A DNA stretch of 44,142 nt from Pseudomonadales bacterium (GTDB taxonomy: Bacteria > Pseudomonadota > Gammaproteobacteria > Pseudomonadales > Pseudohongiellaceae). A program made the translations under genes and the position numbers. Positions 36,944 through 44,142 of this stretch are shown here, in pieces. The notes beneath the pieces are model-generated. The model was given only the letters and a program-made list of their open reading frames with translations. It ran no database searches and was not told the origin of the DNA. Positions within the stretch are counted from its first letter, which is position 1, and every line of letters begins with the position of its first letter. The stretch spans positions 1 to 44,142 of the forward strand of contig JANQJM010000010.1 in NCBI GenBank assembly GCA_028281635.1, given 5' to 3'.

Positions 36944-38527
36944 TCAGCCGCGATTCCAGTCTTCCAGGAAGTCGTCGAAACTCTGGCTATCAGCGGCTTC
37001 GATCTCCTGTTGGCGGACATGAGATTGCTCTGCAGCTACCATGAATTCTTCCCGGGTGCTGTCGCTGAGGCCACCATTTTGCAAATGATCTCGAGTCTCT
37101 TTGGATCTTGCCATGGAAAACTCAAAGAACGAGAAATCATTGTCCCGCATCTCTTTTAACATGCGGCCGGATGGGGTGAGTTCATCATTGATGACTTTGG
37201 CTTGTTGTTGCTGCAGAGACTCACTGTAGCTACTCGTATTATGAGTCTGATCAAGCAGCGCAGCACTGTGGGCCATATCATCCAGCAAAGAGTTTGCCCA
37301 ATCCCTTAAACCAATTTCAGTGTCTTCCTGGCTGAGCACAAGAGTGGGATCACGACCTTGTTCAACAACCTTGGCCAGGTTTGCGGCAACTTCGAAAAAC
37401 TCTCTTTCATTGCAGATGGGTGACTCACTGAGCAGGCAGTGCAATAGAAACGTATCCAGAAACCTGATTTCTTCGCCATCGATTCCAAGGGGCAGGTAAG
37501 GATTGAGGTCTAGTGCCCGCACTTCAACGTACTCAATGCCACCATTAATCAATGCGTCCAGCGGGCGTTCACCACTCTTCACATTTCGCTTGGGGCGAAT
37601 GGTGCTGTAAAACTCGTTTTCCAACTGCAGGAGGTTGGTATTGATTTGCAGGTATTCACCGTTTTGTTTATGTCCTATGGCTTCATACTCTGCATAGGGC
37701 TCATGCATTGCTTTATGAAGACAGTCAACATAGGTCTGCAGTTCGTTATAACAAACAAAGAGAGATTTTTGTGCTTCACTCTTGTAGCCGAGGTTGCCCA
37801 TGCGTAAACAGGTCGCGTGGGGCAAATACAAACTATAGTTATCGAACTCCTGCAGACCATGATCACGCCCCTGCACGAAACACTTGCAAGCTGCAGGTGA
37901 GGCGCCAAACAAATAGATCAACAACCAGGAGTAGCGATGAAAATTGCGAATGAGATGCAGGTATTTATCAGTTCTGAAATCCTGCAGCGATTGTGTGTCA
38001 TTACAGTGTTTTTGGAAGGGCTCCCAAAAATGCTCCGGCATTGAAAAGTTGTAATGTAACCCGGAAATAATCTGCATCAAACTGCCGTAACGATTATGCA
38101 AACCCTGTCGATACAAATTTTTCATGCGACCAATGTTGGAACTGCCGTATTCCGCTATTGGAATCTCCGCATCCGCCGAAAGCGGGCAGGGCATGCTCGC
38201 TACCCACAGCAGCTCATCATCTTCCAGGTTTTGTAAGCTGAAGCGATGGATGTTTTCCAGCATGGAGAGACATTCATCAATACTGGTATAAGCTGGCGTT
38301 ATAAACTCCAACAAGGCTTCGGCGAAATCTGTGGTGATATAGGGATTGGTAAGCGCGGATCCCAGGACTTTGGGATGTGCAGCGAGGGAAATATGTCCGT
38401 CAGGAGAAACTCTTAAGCTTTCCTTCTCGATTCCCCTGCGAATCTTTCCCCAGCTGTTATCGAAATCTGAAAGTTGATAACGCTGAAGGCTCTCGTGGAA
38501 TTGCTTGGTCAACGTCTCTCCCAGCAC
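36944..38527 (-). CDS. gshA: Glutamate-cysteine ligase, 527 aa
   Basis: The first enzyme of glutathione synthesis. The RRGIEKESLRV motif near residue 30, GLHYNFSM, the EVRALDLNPY motif and the YCLP-equivalent regions match the gammaproteobacterial (E. coli) class, as does the length. The start taken is GTG 38527; a TTG 15 bases further in is an alternative. The neighbours dsbB, a flavoprotein and hslR give a redox and stress theme. Confidence 0.95.
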   Translation of the reverse strand: MLGETLTKQFHESLQRYQLSDFDNSWGKIRRGIEKESLRVSPDGHISLAAHPKVLGSALTNPYITTDFAEALLEFITPAYTSIDECLSMLENIHRFSLQNLEDDELLWVASMPCPLSADAEIPIAEYGSSNIGRMKNLYRQGLHNRYGSLMQIISGLHYNFSMPEHFWEPFQKHCNDTQSLQDFRTDKYLHLIRNFHRYSWLLIYLFGASPAACKCFVQGRDHGLQEFDNYSLYLPHATCLRMGNLGYKSEAQKSLFVCYNELQTYVDCLHKAMHEPYAEYEAIGHKQNGEYLQINTNLLQLENEFYSTIRPKRNVKSGERPLDALINGGIEYVEVRALDLNPYLPLGIDGEEIRFLDTFLLHCLLSESPICNEREFFEVAANLAKVVEQGRDPTLVLSQEDTEIGLRDWANSLLDDMAHSAALLDQTHNTSSYSESLQQQQAKVINDELTPSGRMLKEMRDNDFSFFEFSMARSKETRDHLQNGGLSDSTREEFMVAAEQSHVRQQEIEAADSQSFDDFLEDWNRG

Positions 38528-38636
38528 CGATATTCTAACTTGTTGACTCTCACGGGAGAGGCATTATGTCAGATAACCCTCAGTCGTGCGAACAACACAC
38601 AATACTGTGGCGAGGCCGCGCTAGGGGGGGTCTTGA

Positions 38637-39062
38637 TCAGGAGTCTTCCGGAAGGCCCTGCTTGAATCGGGTGATCAGTCGGCGTTGTTTCTTGTTAGGT
38701 TTGCTCGGCGAAGGCCAGTGCCTGGGTTGGGACCTGCGTTGGGCCTGCTGTTGTTCTCTGAGCTGAATACTCTCCTCAGTCTCTGCGTACAGTAGCTGTG
38801 CCTGCGGCGCGCCACGACGCTGGTCACTCAGCGCTTTTACGACAATTGTCTTGTCCTCATAGCCTTGACGAAGTTGCAACTCCATGCCTACCTCAAGTTC
38901 CTTGCTCGGCTTGGTGCGTGCTCCCTCGCAGTGGACCTTACCACCTTCGATGGCTTGTTTGGCGAGCGCGCGGGTCTTGTAGAAGCGCGCCGCCCACAGC
39001 CATTTATCGATTCTTACTCTTGTTGAGCTGCCATTCTCGGCGGCTAAAGGTTTCTTCGTCAT
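38637..39062 (-). CDS. hslR: Heat-shock protein 15 (S4 domain), 141 aa
   Basis: An RNA-binding protein that rescues stalled 50S subunits carrying nascent chains. I start at ATG 39062 and not the TTG three codons earlier. The S4 domain is clear: VRIDKWLWAARFYKTRALAK and then AIEGGKVHCEGARTKPSKE. A basic tail, with Gln, Arg, Ser and Lys, ends the protein, as in the family. It lies downstream (on the minus strand) of the giant beta-helix gene by about 60 bases. Confidence 0.93.
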   Translation of the reverse strand: MTKKPLAAENGSSTRVRIDKWLWAARFYKTRALAKQAIEGGKVHCEGARTKPSKELEVGMELQLRQGYEDKTIVVKALSDQRRGAPQAQLLYAETEESIQLREQQQAQRRSQPRHWPSPSKPNKKQRRLITRFKQGLPEDS

Positions 39063-39122
39063 ACAGTGCAACTTGAATCAACGGAAAGGCAAGTTGCACA
39101 AATTTTCGCTTTTTAGATTCCC

Positions 39123-42100
39123 TTAAGGCAAGCCATAAATGATTTGCACACCTGAGGCAGAGACGGCTTCGAAATCCTGAATACCATCGCCGTTTACGTC
39201 TATTGCGCGATAGGCAATGCCAGTTTCGTCGGCATTCGCGTCCAGAAAACTCTGATCGCTATCTGTTAATGGAGTGACAAAGTAATCCGGGCGAAACTCG
39301 GAAACACTGTTTGTTCCTTCATCAATCACAGTAACAATGCCGGTGCTTCTGGAAGTGTTGAAACTCAGACCTCGAGAACCGAGCGAATCAAAGAAGCTGT
39401 CATCGGCAACAAAGGGCGCAATAGTCTGACGACTGCCATCCGGGTAATCCACTGTGTAAGTGAAATTGGGATCAGAAGCATCGCCTTCTTCTGGAACATT
39501 GAGTGTGACCTCATCCACCGTGCCTGCGCCACTGCCCTGCGAGTCATCAAAACCGAAAGTCCCCGAGAAAGTCTCTCCGTCTCCGGAGGTGATAGTTATT
39601 CCCCCGTTCGTTTCCAGATCAATATCGCCGACTGCTGGAGCCAGGGAGCTGACCAAGCCGATAGGATCCTTTGGTGCAGGAACAATCGTCACCGCAACTC
39701 CATCGGCAACACTCAGCGCACTGCCATCGGGCAGGACCGTCACGCCTTCGGGTACCGCCGGTGGCACTACCGCCACTTTGGCCACATTGACTGGAACTTC
39801 GGTCTCCCCCAAATCAACCAGTAAGGAACCCGTTAGTTCATCAACAGAGATCGTTGTCGAGCTGTCACCGACACTTTCCACCATAGCGTCCAGGGCATTT
39901 ACGCTGGTGCCATTGGTCAGTTCAAGGTTGACGCCAATTGGATTGACGAACTGGGCAAGGTCTTCCGTCAACTCTTCTGCTGTACTCGAATCCAGACCAT
40001 TGGCTTCCAGATTGTCCACCAGTGCCACCGTGTCCAGTTCGGCAGTGGAGGGCAACTCTACACTGGCCACTTCCAGTACCCGATCCAAAAGTTCAGCATT
40101 TTCCCGCAGTAGTTCCTGGGTGGCCTCCACATCAGTAGTGTCCGTAGGCTCGATGCCAACCTCGCTGGCTATATCGTCCAGCGTATTATCCAAGGCTTTC
40201 TGGCTTAGAGTCTGGGCTGCTGCCACGATATTTTCATCCAGCCCGGCACCGGTTCTCTCTGTGGAAACCAGAAGCTCCTCAATATCCGAGACCAGCGCCT
40301 CCACCTCTTCGTCCGTTGATTCTTCGTCTATGAGGTCAGCTACTGTATCCAGTGCCCGCTCGGTAACCTGCTGCAACTGTTCCACCTGGGATTGCTCCAG
40401 TGGCTCTTCATTATCCAGAGCGTTAAGGATATTGGTTATGCTGGTAACAGATTCGGTGACATTGGTTTCATCGATGTCGGCGCCCTGTTCAGCAGCATCT
40501 CCTGCCAGGTTTAAAGCGTTGCTCAGCGTATCAAGCACTTCAATAGCATCGTCATTAGTTATGTCACCAGACTCCACTTGTTCTCTGATGTCCTCTGCTA
40601 GGTCGGCAACGTTGTCCAATGCCGAATCAATGGCTTCCACCGTCTCCTCAGAAATTTCTTCACCATCGTCGGGGATCACAATGTCGTTGATCTCCTCCTC
40701 AATAGCTTCAGTGGTCTCGGTGATTTCCCCAGTGGGTATTGGTGGCGTCACAGGAATATCAGGAATATCTTCTTCCTCATCTTCCTCGTCGCCAGAGCCT
40801 CCCCCAGAGCTGCCACCTGTACTCGGTGGGACGACAATAACCCGGGTGATCTGCAGCCCATTACTGCCATCCAGGGCATCGAGGTAAGCGATAGTATCCT
40901 GATCCAGGGAGTTGCCGGTGATGGTCAGTGTCTGCAGGTCATTCAAGTTATCGATATTAATCGTTGTCAGCTGGTTGTTGGACAAGTTAAGTGAGGTGAG
41001 AGAACCCAGTTGATCAACGCCCGCGGCACTGGTTAATGAAAGGCTGGTACAACTTAGTGAGGTCATCTCACTGACAAGAGTGATGCCCTGATCGAGAGCC
41101 GCACTATTCACACAAGACTGAAGATTGCCATCCGGAAATCGTAGTGCGCTGATCTCACGATCTTCTGTCTGTCCGCCATTACCGACCAATACCTGCATAC
41201 TCGTTTGCGCCAGCACGTTGTCATTCAAGTCTGAAACGATAAGCTTAAAGTCGTAAGTGCTGTCGTCTCTGGTTACATCAAATAGGGTTTCACCATCAGT
41301 GTTGTAGAGCCAGCCGATGTTCTGTGAATTCTGGAAGATCGTGAAGTTGGAACTGACACCAAGCTCAGCATTAGTCTCGGCTGTGTCATCACCCTCACCA
41401 TTTGCCGTGGTATTGTCACCATAGGCGTTGTCACTCCATACCGTCAACGGATCGAGTGTGAGATAGGAAGTGCCGGTGGTTGGGTCCAGATCAATCAACA
41501 ACGCAACCGACACCTCATTAAACAGCCGGGGATTGAGCCCACCATCCTGATTCAGGTTGACGGAAAAATCGAAGTTCCAGATGCCGGGACCACTGTCGCC
41601 GCTATAGAAGCCAGCATCCGGTGAGTACGTACCATCACCATTACTGTGATTAGTACCAACAAAGCGATCCTTGATCCTTAGTCCTACCTCAACATTGTTG
41701 TTTACGCTACGAGTGAAAGCACCGTTGGAATTACCAGAGCCATACAGAATGTCCGGCGTAACGTTCTGATCGAATAGCTGCAGTACAGTGGTAACTGGCG
41801 AGCTACCACCAGCTGTTAATGAAACCAGGGCGGTGGCATTGGCAAGCTCCTGGTTGGAGAAATCAGCCAGCTCGCTGCGGATAGCCATTGATGAAACCGC
41901 GCCGTAAGTACCCACACTGATTTCACCATCACTGTCTACCGCGTACGCATAGGCAGGAATGATGTTGTCGTCTATGAGATTCTCAACATAATCAGTGCTT
42001 GGGAAGGTCTGCGAGTCATCCCCGCGTACCCAGAGGATATTGTTAACGGTGTCGCCAAAACTATTGCCGGAAATTTCAGTCGGCACAGCCGCGGCGGCGT

Positions 42101-44142
42101 TTCTCCACGAAACCGAATCATCATTTCCGGTGACGAAAATGCCATTAAAGCCGGAGTAGCTATCCAGGTTTTCAGGGAGAAGCTGAAACTCGTTACCCGA
42201 GATTTCCATCGACAGTGAGTCAGCGCTGTGCCCGATTCCTGGCCCGTTGGTAATCACCACTGACCCAAACAGTTGCGAGTCATAAACCGCATAGTCGCTG
42301 ATGGCAGAGGTGGTAAAGCTGCCGTCGGCTGGCACGCTTTCATCGTTGAAATAGACTGCGGAGGCCATGGCCAGGCCGTCCTCGGCGGTAACGATACTGT
42401 CTTGCAGGGTGAAATTATTTTGCACCACCTCGATAGCCTTATTGACAATACTCGCGCTGGAAGTGGCTACCAGTTTGAGGCCTTGGATGCTGACATCGTC
42501 AGCTGTGACAAAAAAGTTTGTGCCCCAGCCAGATTGAGTCTCCGAAGTCACAGTGGCCTGAACATTGGCTTTGTCGGTAATGGCATTGCCATCTGAGTCA
42601 ACTCCCTGCAGTGTGAGACTTTTATTGATGAGCAATCCAAGAGGGTTATCACCTGAATTGGAGTTGGTAGCTTTGTCGTAGTTGGCGGATTCAGTGTAAC
42701 TGCCAGGATAAATCAGGAGGGTGTCATCGTCGCTGGCTGCTTCAATAGCACTCTGAATGCTGCTGTAAAACGTACTGCCACCGGCAATCGTTACTGTGCT
42801 TCCAAGAGAATTATTGGAACTGTCAAACTGGGTATCGTAAACATTGTTGATGTGAGTCTCATTGCTGCTAAAACTGTTACCACTGATCGTCGACAGAGTG
42901 TTGGTAGTACCAACGCCAATGCCTTCAAAAGTGCTGCCAGTGATATTGTTACCGGTAATGGTGACTATCGTCGTACTAGGGCCCTCAATACCAATCCCGA
43001 CGAAGTTGTCACTGATGTCGTTGTCTGTAATCACGGCACGATTAGGCTCGCCGCTGCCAGTGATTTCCCGTTCTACATAAACACCCGTTCTCCATCCGCT
43101 AATCTTGTTTTGACGGACTAGGAATCCATCAATCTCAGTGTTGTCAGTAGGGGTTAGAATGGCCCGGCCCGAGATGAAGCTGCTATCGCTGGTGAGAATA
43201 TTATTCTGAATGGTGGTTCGTTTGGCGCCATCTTCAACCCATACGCCGGTTGCTTCACCGGTCTGCGAGACAGTAAAACCATCCAAGGTGAAGCCGTCCG
43301 CCGAACTGGTTAGCACAATGCCGCCCTGCAACACAGTTTCAGTCTGACCACTGCGGCCTCTTGCGTCGACCCCGGCCTGGGCTCCTGACAGGGTTAGATT
43401 TTCCTTGCCAACAGTCAGGTTCTCAACATAGTTTCCGGCACCAACAGTGAGCGTATCACCGGCTGTTGCGATGTCGATAGCCGCCTGTATCGAGGAGTAA
43501 ACGGATGCTCCCGTACCGATGCGCACACTACGGTCAAAGCTGTTGCCCGAAATCGTTGGGTCCACATCGAAATAAACAGCGAGTTGAGCGCCGTTAGCGA
43601 GTTGAGTGCCGTTATTGCTGAAATCATTGTCCGTGATTGAAGACAATGAGCTTGAAGAGGCAATTCCTATCCCTTCGAATTCATTGTTGTCAAAGACATT
43701 ACGGGTGATTGTAACGACTGTGTCGTTCGCTGTTTCGACCCCAATACCGACAAAATTGTCGCTGATGTCATTGTCGGAGATCTGGATGGCATCGCTGAGT
43801 TGACCCGAAGCAGTGGCTTCTCTCTGAATATGCAGCCCGGAGCGCCAGCCCGTAATTTTGTTGAATGAGACGGTCAGCCCGCTGATATCTGAATTATCGG
43901 TAGTGCTGCGGATACCTCGGGATGACGAGAATGTGCCATCGCTTTCCAGAATATTGTTTCTGACAACAACCCGATGGGCACCATCATCAAGCGAGATACC
44001 GACACCGGCGCCGTTCTGTTTAATAGTAAAACCATCGATGACCACATCGTCTGAGGCACCGCTCAATACGATACCTCCATCGATGATGCTCTCAGGCTGC
44101 CCCGAGCGGGTTCTGCCATCGATTCCAGCCTGCTCTCCCAGC
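39123..44142 (-). CDS. Giant acidic beta-helix surface protein, partial (N-terminus off the window)
   Basis: The frame is open to the window edge, so the start and any signal peptide lie beyond 44142; at least 1672 residues are here. The visible part starts with two tandem right-handed beta-helix units of about 250 residues and a partial third, each with Asn ladders such as ISDNDISDNFVGIG. Next come a mixed domain with NNVEVGLRIKDRF and a short leucine-rich repeat stretch (LTSLNLSNNQLTTINI). An acidic linker with Gly/Ser and Asp/Glu runs follows, then about 250 residues of helical acidic repeats rich in Ala, Glu, Asp and Thr. The C-terminal domain ends in DVNGDGIQDFEAV, a calcium-binding EF-hand or dockerin-like loop. 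Very low in Lys and Cys. Probably a secreted or cell-surface polysaccharide-binding or adhesive protein. No catalytic site seen. Confidence 0.85.
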   Translation of the reverse strand, partial: LGEQAGIDGRTRSGQPESIIDGGIVLSGASDDVVIDGFTIKQNGAGVGISLDDGAHRVVVRNNILESDGTFSSSRGIRSTTDNSDISGLTVSFNKITGWRSGLHIQREATASGQLSDAIQISDNDISDNFVGIGVETANDTVVTITRNVFDNNEFEGIGIASSSSLSSITDNDFSNNGTQLANGAQLAVYFDVDPTISGNSFDRSVRIGTGASVYSSIQAAIDIATAGDTLTVGAGNYVENLTVGKENLTLSGAQAGVDARGRSGQTETVLQGGIVLTSSADGFTLDGFTVSQTGEATGVWVEDGAKRTTIQNNILTSDSSFISGRAILTPTDNTEIDGFLVRQNKISGWRTGVYVEREITGSGEPNRAVITDNDISDNFVGIGIEGPSTTIVTITGNNITGSTFEGIGVGTTNTLSTISGNSFSSNETHINNVYDTQFDSSNNSLGSTVTIAGGSTFYSSIQSAIEAASDDDTLLIYPGSYTESANYDKATNSNSGDNPLGLLINKSLTLQGVDSDGNAITDKANVQATVTSETQSGWGTNFFVTADDVSIQGLKLVATSSASIVNKAIEVVQNNFTLQDSIVTAEDGLAMASAVYFNDESVPADGSFTTSAISDYAVYDSQLFGSVVITNGPGIGHSADSLSMEISGNEFQLLPENLDSYSGFNGIFVTGNDDSVSWRNAAAAVPTEISGNSFGDTVNNILWVRGDDSQTFPSTDYVENLIDDNIIPAYAYAVDSDGEISVGTYGAVSSMAIRSELADFSNQELANATALVSLTAGGSSPVTTVLQLFDQNVTPDILYGSGNSNGAFTRSVNNNVEVGLRIKDRFVGTNHSNGDGTYSPDAGFYSGDSGPGIWNFDFSVNLNQDGGLNPRLFNEVSVALLIDLDPTTGTSYLTLDPLTVWSDNAYGDNTTANGEGDDTAETNAELGVSSNFTIFQNSQNIGWLYNTDGETLFDVTRDDSTYDFKLIVSDLNDNVLAQTSMQVLVGNGGQTEDREISALRFPDGNLQSCVNSAALDQGITLVSEMTSLSCTSLSLTSAAGVDQLGSLTSLNLSNNQLTTINIDNLNDLQTLTITGNSLDQDTIAYLDALDGSNGLQITRVIVVPPSTGGSSGGGSGDEEDEEEDIPDIPVTPPIPTGEITETTEAIEEEINDIVIPDDGEEISEETVEAIDSALDNVADLAEDIREQVESGDITNDDAIEVLDTLSNALNLAGDAAEQGADIDETNVTESVTSITNILNALDNEEPLEQSQVEQLQQVTERALDTVADLIDEESTDEEVEALVSDIEELLVSTERTGAGLDENIVAAAQTLSQKALDNTLDDIASEVGIEPTDTTDVEATQELLRENAELLDRVLEVASVELPSTAELDTVALVDNLEANGLDSSTAEELTEDLAQFVNPIGVNLELTNGTSVNALDAMVESVGDSSTTISVDELTGSLLVDLGETEVPVNVAKVAVVPPAVPEGVTVLPDGSALSVADGVAVTIVPAPKDPIGLVSSLAPAVGDIDLETNGGITITSGDGETFSGTFGFDDSQGSGAGTVDEVTLNVPEEGDASDPNFTYTVDYPDGSRQTIAPFVADDSFFDSLGSRGLSFNTSRSTGIVTVIDEGTNSVSEFRPDYFVTPLTDSDQSFLDANADETGIAYRAIDVNGDGIQDFEAVSASGVQIIYGLP
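42615..44142 (-). repeat. Tandem ~750-bp coding repeats in the beta-helix gene
   Basis: Unit one (44142-43392) and unit two (43391-42615) code for homologous segments of about 250 residues: AGIDGRTRSGQ against AGVDARGRSGQ, DGFTIKQ against DGFTVSQ, SDNDISDNFVGIG against TDNDISDNFVGIG, and YSSIQAAID against YSSIQSAIE. The repeats have diverged at many positions, so the duplication is not recent. More units may lie beyond the edge. Confidence 0.8.

Noticed and set aside
39460-40887. 475-codon open frame on the plus strand, antisense to the beta-helix gene
   Set aside because: It is composed almost entirely of Ser, Thr and Val, a mirror of the acidic repeats on the minus strand; no start site or motif supports it.

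Overview
The window looks like a chromosomal segment of a marine-type gammaproteobacterium. The evidence is gene content and order: lptM-lysA-dapF-DUF484, argH divergent from hemC-hemD-hemX-hemY, trxA-rho-ubiD, hemB, dsbB, gshA and hslR are typical gammaproteobacterial housekeeping blocks, and the argH/hemCDXY arrangement resembles Pseudomonas and related orders. No rRNA, tRNA or CRISPR array was recognised. I cannot name a genus from the sequence alone.

Region 1-7.8 kb is an accessory region, AT-richer to the eye, with long gaps between genes. It holds hypothetical genes, very small ORFs with good ribosome binding sites, and two exported proteins (2225-2896 and 7070-7879) that I read as distant paralogues sharing a two-cysteine pattern. 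It also holds a zinc-ribbon microprotein coupled to a membrane-anchored protein. Its most notable content is decayed: an IS91-family transposase remnant (3403-4180) sits directly against the tail of a lost gene (4181-4336), which is followed 3 bases later by a short prokaryotic Argonaute (MID-PIWI) broken by two stop codons and one frameshift (4340-5742). This is the fossil of a short-pAgo defence operon whose effector partner was apparently removed by the insertion.

Region 7.8-12.1 kb encodes two surface-polysaccharide glycosyltransferases on the minus strand, one with three catalytic domains. Region 12.2-15.3 kb is the lptM-lysA-dapF-DUF484 block (outer-membrane LPS assembly factor plus lysine/meso-DAP synthesis), with lptM being a 39-residue lipoprotein. 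Region 15.5-19.2 kb is a three-gene ABC export system of the GldA-GldF-GldG type, running tail-to-tail into an OmpR/EnvZ-type two-component pair. A methyltransferase and a periplasmic DegP-like protease follow.

Region 23.4-34.1 kb is core metabolism: argininosuccinate lyase, tetrapyrrole synthesis (hemC, hemD, hemX, hemY and, further on, hemB), ubiquinone synthesis (ubiD), transcription termination (rho, preceded by a candidate leader peptide) and thioredoxin. Region 34.2-39.1 kb carries a TVP38 membrane protein with a mercuric-reductase-like flavoprotein, then dsbB, gshA and hslR, a redox-themed cluster. The right end (39123 to the edge) is a giant acidic beta-helix protein whose N-terminus lies outside the window.
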